Assembly (NCBI GenBank): GCA_014898425.1
Contig: RCSZ01000008.1
Span: 2,305,501-2,369,500 of the forward strand
Source of the DNA: Botryotinia globosa
Lineage: Eukaryota > Ascomycota > Leotiomycetes > Helotiales > Sclerotiniaceae
Direction of reading: 5' to 3'
Length of the DNA: 64,000 nt
Shown here: positions 11,901 to 24,177 of the stretch, piece after piece
Numbering within the stretch: the stretch's first letter is position 1
Layout: each line of letters begins with the position of its first letter
Notes under the pieces: generated by a model
Database searches by the model: none
What the model was told of the DNA's origin: nothing
The model's input: the letters and a program-made list of their open reading frames with translations, nothing else
Made by a program: the position numbers and the translations under genes

Positions 11901-14900
11901 TGGAGAGCTCGTCAACATAATAGATTAATAATTACATTAACAATGCGCAAACTGATCAAGGGGAGAATGTGATCGCACGTGTTTGATTCGCGCTCGATCA
12001 CCTTGAGCTCCTGCACCTTCGAAACAAGGTAATGTGAGACAGAGACAAAGCAAGACGGACAGAATCCAGATCAGAATGTTGTGTGACGGGTTCGGACAAT
12101 TATCAGCATCGGTACAGTATCAGAATCTTTGAACGTTGTGTTGAAGATATCTGATAGGAACCCAAGCCAGTCGGAGGGAAGTGGTTTGACGGATTGTAAC
12201 CATAAGGTAACAATCCCGAGAGGTGAACCAACCATTGTCCAATTTGGATTGATACTTTCTCATTTGGAATTGTGCCGTTACTGGATCAAGAAAAGGTTGG
12301 CGTTATGAAAGGTGGACGTTGTTTCCTCATATGGGACCGACCCCCGGAATAATCCTGGGGAGCGTGCGCAGGTCCCAAATTGGCTGCAGTGAGGCTGCAT
12401 GGAACGGCGATGGCTAGGACATGGAAATCCTGGAAAATCCTAGAAATGTCTCACAACCCTTGGAGGAGCTCCAAGCTCGAACCGATGAAATAGGTCCCCG
12501 ACTCCCCGCCCAGCTGCGTGAAAGAGAAGAGAATACGAAAAGAGACAAATCTAGCCAGTGGCGACGGAATCCCCAACTTTTCGGATATGGGCGAAGCTGC
12601 TTGAACGTTGGTTGGCACGTTGGCACGTTGGTTGGATGTTTCTTTTGATGATTGATTAACTCGTAAATTGAAGACTTCAGCAATTTCCTAGAAACGAATG
12701 TGACCGCGCACTTATATCAAGAATATGACTCCCAAGATAAAATGAAAGGAATAGGTGGTGGGGACGGAGATACAAAACCTCATAACATTAACACTCAAAG
12801 TCGAGAGAAAAAAAGAAGCATGGCGGCAACCACACACACCATGACTGCACTGCATATCGATTGTATTCAATCGGATCGCAGTAAAAGAAGAGTTCCGATA
12901 GAAATATCCCACGTCGATCGATATATTGAAACTTAGTTGCTGCTGTAACCACACTTGTAACATGATTTGTTGGAACGATGGAAAAATGGTCTTTTGGGCA
13001 GATATACTTCCGACCTCTAGATTATCGTGAGGCTGTCAATGATACACAAACAGATGAGCCGTGAATAGCTCCAGCCAAGGATGTTGTTTGATTCATCCGC
13101 TACGAGTCTACGACATCAATGTATATATATACCGGGTATGTTGATGTAGTATACATCATGTAGGGTCTGTGTGAGGTCCAATCCATGGTTAAGAACCTGT
13201 TGTAGCTGAGCATGAGACTTTGAAAGAAGAAGGTAGAAAGGTATCTTGCTGGTACCGGATACTACACAACATGAGAAGCTGCACAACTGGATTCTCTCTC
13301 GTTTCCAGGAATCAGGAAATATCGTCCCCATTTCTCAAAGTTGTCTCAGTCGAGATGATCAATCATAACTGTTTTCATACATTCGGTAATTGTTAGGGAC
13401 AGATACTGCGCTGCGCCTTATGGACATCAAGGGCATGCCGCATGAGAGATATCAAAAAGACAGGCAGGTTCTAAGACTCGATTGAGTACAGTTCGCCGGC
13501 ACCTCGGAGGGTCCTTTCAAGGGGAGCTGTTAGCCCCCCCGAGTATCACCCCAAATAGGACAGAAATGGGGGAAAGAATTGAAATCATGACTGCCAATCA
13601 AGAGCCCCTGTGGATGAAATTCCTTCGATTATCCCTTCAGCATTGGCCTGAAAAGGAAGAATGGATTGTGAAGCACACATGATTTCAATATCACACGATT
13701 CGACCTATAGAATACCTTGGCTTGTACTTACTCCTTGACCGTTCCCTGAACAAGCATGAAATGCAGCACAGAGCTGAAGAAGACTCAACGTCTTTCTTCG
13801 CATCACATGGAGGGGAACAGACATCAATATCATGCCTTGAAGAAAAGTTCGAATCTGAGAAGTGGTTGATCATGGCCAGATGCTTTTTGTTCCGTCTACC
13901 TATCGCGATGCCTGGCCTCTTTGATGCTCGCCGCCAATGCCACAACCGGACTGATAGACCCCTCCCTCTTGCGTGACTTTCTCCAATTCCATTCCATTTT
14001 TCCCTGTCATATCTTTCACGAAACAATAGACCTCGGACTCGAATCGAATGCCGTTGATACTGAATTTAATTGAATCTTCCCAGTATCAATTCGAGTCGTG
14101 GGAGTGCTTCTCAATTTGCTCTCCTACCTTTATCCATAACATTCTCCCCTTCTCTAATTAGTTCAGCAATTCGTAATAACCCCTTCATCGCCTCCTTGCC
14201 ATTTTCACTCCCACCAATTGGTTCTTTGCAAACCCGAGAATCATACACCATCAATCAAGCAAGCAAAGCGCCGCCCAGGCACAGTTCTTTAATTGGTATG
14301 TGCGACCGTTTCGTCACTCCCTCTTTCGGCGTTCTCTTACTCCACTCATAAATCTGTCGAGTATTAGCCCTTGCATATCATATCATATCATATCGAATTG
14401 AATGAACGTGCCGAGCGTGCATCTATCTCATGATTCTCATCAGAGGAAAAAGAAGCCGAGAGCTCAGAGCAGCGACAAGGTTCGCACAAGTGAAACTATC
14501 GTAGAGGAAATGGTAAGAAATTGTCAAACAGTCAGTCAGTCGGTCGTCGGTCGTCGAAGTAATAGAAGAGAAAGCTAGAATCCTTGTTAATATGGTATGG
14601 CTGTTGTATACCTCAGAGGACTAATTGATTGATCATTAAACCTTAGTCTTCGTATCCTCTCCTGGTCACCATTTCCTCGGTGGATTGAGAAGTTCATATA
14701 GTTGGAGGAGAGGGAGAGAATACAGGACTTTTAATATGACTTGAGAGGGGATACTCGGTAGCTATTTTACGAACAACATCTCGTCCAGGTTGCGACTGGA
14801 AAGCTACGGGAAAAATAAGATCTCACATATGAGTACTATACTATACTTTTACAACCGTCTCCTTGGACCATTGCGTTGGCAGAAAATCATAGGAAAATCA

Positions 14901-14904
14901 ATTA
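5911..14904. other. Long gene-free stretch with scattered microsatellites
   Basis: I find no supportable gene in about 9 kb. Small repeats are (GAAT)n at about 6285-6317, a GAGAATC-type run at about 8991-9030, (GAAC)n at about 10098-10119 and (GTAT)n at about 10843-10870. The recurrent 9-mer TACTCCGTA occurs at 11611-11619 and 11861-11869. Short open frames here lack motifs, and several would begin with non-ATG codons. I saw no tRNA-like T-arm. Confidence 0.5.
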
Positions 14905-15362
14905 CAGTAAAACCTCTCTATAAGGATCCCCCCTATAAGGATAACCTCTATTATCCTTATTTTTTTTGAACCCAAATTTTTTTAGAATTAAAAAAGACTT
15001 ATATCTTTCAAATCTTTTTATCACAAGGATATTCTTATAATTTCCAATCCTAGAATTATATATATTCTTATTGAATCGATAAAATCATTAGAATTTAAAT
15101 TATAATATAATATTATATGAAGAATTTAATTATATTTTAATCTTAAGATTATATGTATTTCTATTAAATTAATAAAATTAATTATTATGTAATAAAAATA
15201 TCGAAATTGTAATTACATTTAGAAAAATAAAATTTGATCAAAACTAATCGAAAATCAATTATTATTATATCGAGATTAATCAGATACCTCTATATAAGGA
15301 TATCTTTATATATTCTTAAAAAAGACTACAAAAACCGGTATCCTTATAGAGAGGTTTTGCTA
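14905..15362 (-). mobile_element. Pogo/Tc1-mariner-like MITE, family 2, copy 1
   Basis: The left end reads CAGTAAAACCTCTCTATAAGG and the reverse complement of the right end reads TAGCAAAACCTCTCTATAAGG, with a TA dinucleotide just before the left end. The interior is very AT-rich and non-coding. The subterminal sequence at the right end repeats the terminal motif in inverted orientation (ATATAAGGATATC-type), so each end can fold. The CAGTAAAACCTCT terminus and TA target resemble pogo-like MITEs known from plants and fungi; that assignment rests on recall of family termini. Strand is given so that its right end corresponds to the start of copy 2. Boundaries are good to about 2 bp. Confidence 0.8.
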
Positions 15363-17410
15363 TGGCAGAGAAGAGGGACAAGAGAATACAGACAATTCAA
15401 AGAGATGAAGAGTGTGGAAACCTGGAAGTCCTAATTACAATTCCGTTCATATTATCATATTACATGACATCAATCACAGTCGGGAAAGAGAGGGCGGTAC
15501 TTTTTTTCCCCTTCCAAATCTGTCAACACCAAACATCAAACATCAAAGATCAAAAGAAATGATTGAATGACAATCCAAGCTCTGAAATCCACCACGACAT
15601 CCACCAGACATTAATACAAGAGAAGAGAGAAGAGAGAAGAGAGAAGAGAGAAGAGAGAAGAGAGAAGAAGGAAGGGTTCCAGGTTGCATATGGGCAGGAA
15701 AATCCATCGACCGAGTCAATTCCTTGAATCCTTGAATCCTTGAATCCTTCCTTGCATTGATAATATATCTGTGCATCACATCATCCATACCGGTCCATAG
15801 ATATGATATGGTACTATTCTATTATCCCATACCATTCATACCATTCATACCATTCATACCATTCATACCATTCATACCATTCATACCATTCATACCATTC
15901 ATACCATTCATACCATTCATACCACACCATCCATATTCCTCGTACACCCAAAGGCAGACAGACAGACACCCAATACCCAAGACCCAAGACCCAATATTCC
16001 ATGTTCAATACCCATCACCCATCCATCACCCATCACCCATCACCACCAAAATACACATCATCCACTCACCCACCTTGACAACCTTAAAGGGACCTTGTTT
16101 TATCAAGTACTTGCACCTCTCAAATCAATCAATTTGAATTTCCTGCATATTCTGCATACCTAGGTACACATCCAGACACACACATCATACATCCTACATC
16201 CTACATCCTACATCCTACATCCTACATCTTACATACCACATACACAAACGACATACTCACACACATACATTCATTCATACATATCTATATTCTTCCCTCC
16301 TTCCCTCCTTCCTTCCTTCCCTCCTTCCTTTACGTTTGTACTCTTGCTGTGTCAGAGTTACAATCACAATAACTTACAACGGAGAAAAGAGGGTGGGGTT
16401 TATTGTATTGTATCCCCTTGCCTTTCCTGGTCTCGATCCAATTCCTCGATTTTCCTCGATTTTCCTTTTTTTTCCTTTTTTTTGGCATTTGGACAATTCA
16501 AGTTTCAACGCATTGATTTCTCGCGTTTGGAGCATCGCAAAAATCATAGCCACCCGACATAGGTGCATCCGAGACCCCCCCAGTCTGATTGACAAATCGA
16601 CAGCCGCACATCAAGGATTCCTAAATCTCTCGACTTGATACACTAAACTGCTTTGCTGTCAGCTGGCTGGTGTTAAAGTCCAATACATCCCGACTTTAAT
16701 AACCTTTTTCCGCGTGGCATAAAGTTTAGAAAGTTTATTGCGATTCAGGGTCCTCCGGTCTTGTCAACTAAGCTTTTCTAGTCGACACCACTCACCACAA
16801 CGACGACTTGATCATTCAAGCTAGAGTTCAAACAGACACGACTCTTCTTCCCTAAATACGAAACATCACAAGGAAAAACGATCGCCTTTTCCTTTTTTTC
16901 GAGTATTGGTAGTCACTTACGAGAATCGTCTTTTTGACTAGTTCATTGGTAAGTCTCTCCCGAGACCCAGGTTCAGCCAATTTTGGCATGCACCTCTCCA
17001 CCCCCGTCAAGCTTCTCAGAATGACATGACATGACATTCCACACATTCCACACATCCCCCACTCCTCATTCCTCTCCGTAACCAAAACCAAAACAACTCT
17101 TGATCCTTATCCAAAGGGTTCTTGCTAATCTCCACTATCATTATCAGATTGTGTTTGCCGTTCGACGAATATAGAGGTCGATTCTACAAAGGAAGCATAG
17201 GGGAAAACAACATCAAAACAAGAGCAACACATCGCATCGCAAAACTTCCAGGGTCATCACCTCGTTGGGCCATATCGAATCCTAGGTCTAAAAATTTGGT
17301 GGTTGTCTTGGGATATTCGAGATAACTGCAATTGGCAAATCTACCCCAGGGCCATTCAGCTAGGATCTTGATAGGAAAACACCCATGATATCTTTGAAAG
17401 GCGGATCATC
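15363..17410. other. Repeat-rich region upstream of the Ras exchange factor gene
   Basis: No gene is seen in this 2-kb stretch. It contains an (AGAGAAG)n-like 7-mer run at about 15610-15668, an 8-mer run GAATCCTT x4 near 15722-15752, the 9-bp minisatellite listed separately, a CATCCTA 7-mer run at about 16188-16230 and a CCTTCCCT tract at about 16298-16330. The proximal 700 bp before 17411 presumably hold the promoter and leader; I see no decisive element. Confidence 0.5.
15828..15924. repeat. 9-bp minisatellite, unit CATACCATT, about 11 copies
   Basis: Tandem 9-mers run for about 97 bp. The unit differs at only two positions from the 9-mer repeated at 5596-5830. Both strands again show repeat-driven open frames. 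Confidence 0.93.
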
Positions 17411-20400
17411 ATGGTGAACTCGCAGGAGTCTGAGCATTCCAAGCGAACGAGTGCACAGGTAGCACCTCTTGCAATACATAAGGGTCGACCGCGCGGAAAC
17501 AGCAACGCATCGTCCTCAAAACACAAAAGAAACACTTCATCCAGAAGTAGTAACCACACCACTTCCACAGGAAGTCAATCACAAATCACGCCCCCCGCCA
17601 CTCCCAATGGTTCTCAAGAAAATCTAAATCAAATGGAGCCTCCTCCGGTATTTCACAGCTTCCTGAGGGCCTTTTACCCTTTTCACCCTGAATATGCTAT
17701 TTCGGATTCTACCGTCACGCTTCCACTAAATGAGGGGGATGTGGTTTTGGTGCACTCAATACACACCAACGGTTGGGCAGATGGGACACTACTTGTTTCT
17801 GGCGCGCGTGGTTGGTTGCCCACCAACTATTGTGAAGCCTACGATCCCGATTCCATGAGGAACTTATTAAAGGCATTGCTAAACTTTTGGGATCTCCTAC
17901 GGAGTGGTTTAACTAGTGATAGTGAGATATTTGGCAACCAGCAATTCATGCGAGGTATTATTGCAGGAGTTAGATATTTACTCGTAAGAATTTCCGGACT
18001 TTGGTGAATCATGCTTGCTAATACGGAAAAAAGGAAAAGTCGAATTGCCTCACGCGTGAATCACCGATTGTACAGAGCAACGATAACCTCCGAAGAAATA
18101 GAAAGGCTCTTCTGTCTGATCTATCGGCCCTAGTCAAAACCGCCAAACAATTGCAGGATTTTGCTACCTGTTCCCCAGTGGGAGCCGACACGGAAACTGT
18201 GAACAATATTATCGATGAGATGATTTTGAAAGCTTTCAAAATTGTCGTGAGAGGTATCAAATTCTTGGACAATTTGGATGAGGATGCGAAATTACGACAT
18301 GCTATCCACAGAGTCATGACAGCCGTTACTGAGGAATCCTACGTACCACCGACTCCACCAGCGGACTCGACGTCATTTAGCGGGACACCGCATACAGACC
18401 CTGCATACGACACGGCATCTCACAGAAGCTCTATCCGAAGTTCGACGAGCGCCGCTTCCAGTTCCCTGCAATCGGAAGAGCAGAACAAACGACAGTCATA
18501 CAAACGGATATCGACTGCGTACCCAGCGGTAACGTCGCGTCCGTTATCCATTTCTTCGATTCAGGCTAAAAGGGCTTCCGTATCTCACCGTGTTTCACTT
18601 ATAGCCTCTGTACCCGCTGAACAACGTCAAAATCTTGTTTCCGAGAGATTAAATTCTAGCCACGATACATTTCTCTCATATTTGGGATCGTTCATCGGGA
18701 GGCTTCATCTACAGAGCCAGTCTTCTCAAGATTTGCTGTCGTCCGTGAGGCAGTCGGTCACTGCTGGCCAAGGGTTATTGATTGTCGTCGAAGCAGTATG
18801 TGCTCACGACAGCCAAAGCGCCGACTCGTTGAACAATGCGCGGAACGCAATGTATGACAAAATCAGTAAATTGGCGTTGGCAGCTCGGGATATAATTAGC
18901 TCATCGGGTGTTGATGAAGACGATGTTGTAATGGCTCAACAAAACGGGGGGTTGCTAATGGCGGCCACAGGATGTGTTAAAGCTGCTGGAGAAGTAGTAG
19001 CGAAGACCAAGTTTGTGATTGAGCGCATTGGCGATTTCGAATTCGAACCAGTCGCAGGTCTTGGAATTAATGTTGCTTCGATAAGTGGCACAGTCGAACA
19101 AGTGGCACGAAGCCCAGAAGTTGGTGTTACCGTACCAGAGCAGCCTGCATCGCGTCCTCCTCCACCACCTCTAGTCATTCCAGATGTTTACGAGAAACCA
19201 TTACCAGAGATACCCCTTGGCTCTCCACCGGCCGCAGAGACCAACCGAATGTCGAATCGACTTTCGAACACCTCCATCCTACCTCCACTGCCAAAAATGG
19301 GTGCTCCTCTGATGAGCCAAGAAGATTATAGTCCTTCCGATCGTAACTCAACAAGCGATGGAGAATTTCAATCATATAGAACTGGCAGTATTGCAGTGTC
19401 TAGCACTGGAGCTAGTAGTAGTTACACACGCGATTCGGAGATGAGCATGGTCTCGCAAACTTCTACTCGGGCGACGACTCCAGATTCAACGGCTTACAAG
19501 CCCAGAAGTCAGCCATCTTTGTCAAGTATCAGCATAGCCGAAAGCCAATCAACATTCGCCGATGATCCATATGATCTCGAATCGAGAATGCTTGAGAAGA
19601 CGTTCGCACATGAATTACTACACAACAAGGAGGGACAAATTACCGGAGGTTCACTGGCGGCATTGGTCGAACGACTGACTACACACGATTCAACCCCCGA
19701 CTCGATGTTTGTTTCAACCTTTTATCTTACTTTCAGATTATTCGCGTCTCCCGTTGAGCTTGCCACAGCTCTGGTTGATCGCTTTGAATATGTTGTCGAG
19801 AGTCCTCATATCGCAGGACCGGTACGATTGAGAGTTTACAATGTATTCAAGGGCTGGCTGGAATCTCATTGGAGAAAGGTCTCGGATTACGCTGCGCTCT
19901 CCATTATCGAAACCTTTGCGGATGATAAACTCAAGGCTGCTCTTCCCGCAGCTGGCAAACGACTTTCAGAGTTGGCTCAGAAAGTATCTTCTATGGATGG
20001 CCCCTTGGTGCCAAGGCTCATTTCCTCGATTGGAAAGACTAGCACATCTCTCGGTCAATACGTACCAGCCGATGTGCCAGTCCCTCCTGTTGTTGTAACA
20101 AAATGCCAAGCCGCAGTTTTGAAGAACTGGAAAATGGGTGGTAGCAATCCCTCTCTTCTCGAGTTTGATCCGCTCGAGCTGGCCCGTCAATTAACCATCA
20201 AGGAGATGAATATTTTCTGCTCCATCATGCCAGATGAACTCCTGGGAGCCGCATGGACCAAGGCCAGAAAAGGTGGTTCATGCGCGGTAAATGTGAGAGC
20301 CATGTCGACATTGTCAACAGATCTTTCTAACCTTGTCGCCGACACAATCTTGCAGCACGACGATGTCAAGAAGAGAGCCGTGATCATCAAGCACTGGATC

Positions 20401-21024
20401 AAAATTGCGCATGAATGCCTCAAGCTCAATAATTATGATTCGTTGATGGCGATCATTTGCTCGCTTTATTCATCTACCATTGTTAGATTGAAGAAAACTT
20501 GGGACTTGGTATCTCAAAAGCGAAAGGAGATGCTCAAGGGGCTACAAGCAATTGTGGAGCCAGAGAAGAATTACGCCTGCCTTCGACGTAGACTCCATGA
20601 TCATGTCCCTCCATGCCTTCCATTTGTTGGTACCTACCTCACTGATTTGACATTTGTTGACGCTGGTAACCCGTCCACAAAGCAATTGGCGGACGGCACA
20701 TCTGTCATTAACTTTGACAAACACACTCGCACGGCTAAAATCATTGGCGAACTACAACGATTTCAAATCCCTTATCGCCTGGCAGAAGTTCCGGAACTTC
20801 AAGAGTGGCTTCAAGCTCAAATTGTTCACGTCAAATCCGCCTCGGATAATGAGAGCGTTCAGCAATATTACCGCAAGTCTTTACTTTTGGAGCCACGCGA
20901 TATCTCAGTTACGAAGCCCAGTCCTGTGGACTCGGCAGTTTCTTTCGGCTCATTGCATGGAATGGATAAATTTGATCTTTTTGGATGGACTCATTCAAGG
21001 GATAAAGCACAAACACCTCTTTAA
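17411..21024 (+). CDS. cdc25: Cdc25-type Ras guanine-nucleotide exchange factor (SH3 + RasGEF_N + RasGEF)
   Basis: Two exons, 17411-17983 and 18040-21024, encode 1185 residues. The 56-nt intron (17984-18039) has donor GTAAGA, branch-like GCTAATAC and acceptor AAAAG. Splicing joins GVRYLL to SNCLTRE, the usual family context. An SH3 domain lies at about residues 83-145 (AFYPFHP, GWADGTL, GWLPTNY). A long Ser/Pro-rich middle follows, then RasGEF_N at about 706-830 (LEKTFAHELLHN, STFYLTFRLFASP) and the catalytic RasGEF domain at about 895-1125 (FDPLELARQLT, VIIKHWIKIAHECLKLNNYDS). In yeast, Cdc25 loads Ras with GTP upstream of adenylate cyclase and PKA; the same role is inferred here. The start ATG lies 10 nt after an in-frame-independent leader and begins MVNSQESEHS. 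Length and domain order match filamentous fungal orthologues. Confidence 0.95.
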
Positions 21025-21764
21025 ACATTCTTTGAAATGGTTCGCGACCTTCATCATTCGTACTTGCTCCGGATTCGGAACACATTATACACACATCATC
21101 ATGATATTCAGTTGATTTGATACCCCCGCACTTTGAATAGCGTTTTAGCGAATGATCTTTTTACCCTTAGGAGTTATACACGGCGTTCTTGACAGGTGGC
21201 TCATGGTAGCTATGGCTGTTACGTTCGAATTGTTTCACATGGCACTTTTTTACATACTTGAATACCATCACATTTGGGTATCGAGACTCGGCCCAGGGAA
21301 GGATAAAAAAAGCTCTTCTTATACTTATAATTGTATACTGGTCGAATGGGAATTGTACATCATATCTTTTTCTAGCTCATTTTCTTTTCTTTTTGATTCT
21401 ATCTTGTATTGTTTTATTTTATTTCACAGGCTCCAAGGAATGAGTGAGCAGCGAGGGTCATGAGGGTGTGTCTGGTCTGGGATGGTTGGAAAAGATGGGG
21501 TGGATGGAGTTGTGGAATATGAAAAGGACATGATGCATTTTGGTGTGGGCACTCTAGGTGGTGCATTCAGATTATTGATAGGGGCTGTTTGTATGACACG
21601 CAAAAGCAATTGGTATAGGGATGAGCTCACGCTCGACTTGTTATGGTTCTGATTAAGTCATACACTGGAATTGGTATTTTGACCGGTGGAATGAGCGGGG
21701 AGGATTTTTTAGATGAGGATTCATGGATATGATTAGATGAGGATGGCGGGAATGGGTTGCGGAG

Positions 21765-21854
21765 GGATGGATGGATGGATGGATGGATGGATGGATGGAT
21801 GGATGGATGGATGGATGGATGGATGGATGGATGGATGGATGGATGGATGGATGG
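21765..21854. repeat. (GGAT)n microsatellite, about 22 copies
   Basis: Ninety bases of uninterrupted GGAT. Frames through it read as Ile-His-Pro-Ser repeats on the minus strand, which are not genes. Confidence 0.95.
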
Positions 21855-22623
21855 ACAATAGTTAGATACCAATACCAGGCGGCAAAATCCAAGGCAAGAT
21901 AAGATATGGCCGGGAAAGAGAAATGTTAATGAAGATTATGACCAACATATCATGTTATGTGTGCTTTTTGGTGATGACTTTGTGTGTGTGTGTGTGATGG
22001 TGACGATTAATCGATTGATCAATCAGTCAACCAATCAATCAATTCAAGTTCGTGTTTGTGTTTTCAAAAGAAAATGAAGGTAGAGAGTAATGAATGGGAT
22101 GAACCTTGAATGATAGAAAAAAAGTCGGAGTAAAAGAAATGGAAGGGAGAGGGGAAACAAAGGATAGATGAGTACGGAGGATTGATGTTCCTGGTGTGTG
22201 CATTAGGATTACTTTGTAGGGTCGCGGTGCGTGTTCGGAGGCCGATTCCCAGGGACCGACGGGGCTGGGGGGCCGAAGCGTTTTTCATTGTTTAACTTTG
22301 TGATTATGTTGGAGAGTGGGGAGTGGGATTGGGATTTTTGAGTTTGGTGGGTGGTGGGTTGTATTACATGTAGCTGAGAGTCTGAGACTGGATGAGATGA
22401 GTGTGTATGGTGTGTATGGTGTGTATGGTGTACGGAGTATGAGTATGAGTATGGATGTAGAGTTTGAGGAAGGAGTGGAAAGAGTGGAAAGAGTTAGGCG
22501 TTTGCGCTGACTGGATGAGATTGGATGAGATTGGATGAGATTGGACTCTGTACTCTGTACTCTGTACTCTGTACTCCCACGGATGAGAAAGGTTTGTGAA
22601 TTACCTAGGTGGGTTGGTGGAAA

Positions 22624-22660
<37 letters not shown>

Positions 22661-22721
22661 GGTGTTGTATACTTATACATATACACATAAGATATATATA
22701 CACATATATACATACACATAC

Positions 22722-22727
<6 letters not shown>

Positions 22728-22765
<38 letters not shown>

Positions 22766-22785
22766 ATACACACACACACACACAA
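22728..22785. repeat. (CA)n/(CATA)n microsatellite
   Basis: Alternating CA runs interrupted by CATA units, 70 bp downstream of a (GA)n run. Confidence 0.9.
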
Positions 22786-23245
22786 GATACGCTACATGCA
22801 TTCATCCATCGAGTGAAGAAAGAAAGAAAGAAACTTTGTATTCCGAGGTGATAGGATAGGGTGTCTACGTGTCTTTGCAGTTTCGCGTGCCAGCCACAGC
22901 CACCATAACCTGGAAAGTTCAGATCCATGGATCCCGACGATTGAGAGAGCGAGGGAGGGAGGCTGAGAAAAGATCAATCAAGGATATGGGTGGACTTTTG
23001 AGAACAATATCGGGAGATGTCATTGTTCTTTGGCTTTGTATACTTTGTAGAGTAAATGTATACAATAGTGGCATCAAGTCACCTCGTGGTTGAATTGAAT
23101 GCAAGCAGATCTCAACCCATCACCATTGGATAATTGATAATGATCTTCAGTGGGCCGGGGTGGCAAGAGAGAATGAAATTGTCATTGCTAATAACCTCTT
23201 TACATATCTATACATCTCCTTCTCATTAGTATATTGCTTACTATA

Positions 23246-23530
23246 TAGCAAAACCTCTCTATGAGAATACTGGTTTTTATAGTCTTTTTTAAGGATATTT
23301 AGAGATATGCTTGTATAGAGGGTTGTAAATAAAAATAATCATTAATAATTAAAATAAAAGTTTGAGAAATATTATTGAATAATATAAAGCTTTCTATATA
23401 ATATCTTTTTTAAATTAATATTATGATTGTTTTTTGAAATTCAAATGATTCTTTTTTATTGATATTTCTATAGCTTTTTTTAATATATATATAAAAAGCT
23501 TTTGATTTTTAATATAGATATCAGGTAGTA
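23246..23530 (+). mobile_element. Pogo/Tc1-mariner-like MITE, family 2, copy 2 (one end missing)
   Basis: It begins TAGCAAAACCTCTCTATGAG. Its first 85 bp match the reverse complement of the right end of the copy at 14905-15362, including the subterminal motif GGTTTTTATAGTCTTTTTTA. The AT-rich interior runs to about 23530. I could not find the opposite CAGTAAAACC terminus, so this copy is truncated or too decayed; the right boundary is approximate. Confidence 0.72.
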
Positions 23531-24177
23531 ATTCACCTAGCAATTAATGATTGCACCATTTCAGCTAGCGATATTGATAACTCATTAACCCCACCAACCC
23601 ACCAACACAGATCGCAGGACGGTCCAGGTGTCAAAAATCTCTGCAAATCACGTGTCGGTATTCTTATCTCGTACCTCGAGTTGGACTCCACGCACAACGC
23701 TAGTCCTAGGCGGGGTTCTTCAAAGACAGGGGTAGGTTAATAAAAAAAAGTAAAGAGAGAGAGAGGGGTGGGTGAGTGATGGATGCTGAGTGATGAGTGT
23801 GGCCTTTCAAGAAACGCCCAGCCAATCTTCTCCTCTCACTTATTAAAGACAATAAAAGAAAGAAGCTTCTCTCCTCTTCTTCCCTTTCCTTCCTTCCTAC
23901 TCTCTCATACACACACACACCGCTTCATATCTTCTCTTCCTCTTTTTTTGACTACAAATACAATCCAGAGCTCACTTGAAAATTGAATCAAAGTGTTTAT
24001 TTTTTCTGTTCTCTCCATAGAATCGAATAGAAAAAGAGTTCGACCAATCAATCGATCAATCTCCGACTTCGCTGTCTAGTTTCATCTTCTAGCACGCAAT
24101 CCGTGGTCGGTTTAAATACTTCGACTTCACCCATCTTTTACCGTTAAACTTCTTCATCACATTTCAATACCGCAAAT
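23531..24177 (+). promoter_or_regulatory. MET6 promoter and leader region
   Basis: The region between the MITE relic and the MET6 ATG contains one E-box CACGTG (23649-23654, 524 bp before the ATG). CACGTG is the Cbf1 site used with Met4 at sulfur-amino-acid genes in budding yeast. A strong pyrimidine tract lies at about 23866-23907, as is common upstream of highly expressed fungal genes. Other CACGTG sites occur elsewhere in the window (for example 175-180 and 35857-35862), so the single site is only suggestive. Confidence 0.4.

Larger units (their letters stand above)
21025..23245. other. Gene-free, microsatellite-dense stretch
   Basis: No gene is supported. Besides the two repeats listed separately there is an 11-mer run (TTGGATGAGA-type, x3) near 22512-22545, a GTACTCT 8-mer run near 22547-22575, and (GA)n at about 22628-22657. 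One exact TACGGAGTA lies at 22431-22439 and one ACCTAGGT near 22603. Confidence 0.5.

Noticed and set aside
12421..12648. 75-residue ATG-started frame
   Set aside because: No domain; overlaps an equally long antisense frame; no supporting context.
21627..21892. Ile-His-Pro-Ser repeat frames
   Set aside because: Readings of the (GGAT)n array.
22285..22928. Cys-Val/Thr-His repeat frames
   Set aside because: Readings of (CA)n and (GA)n microsatellites.
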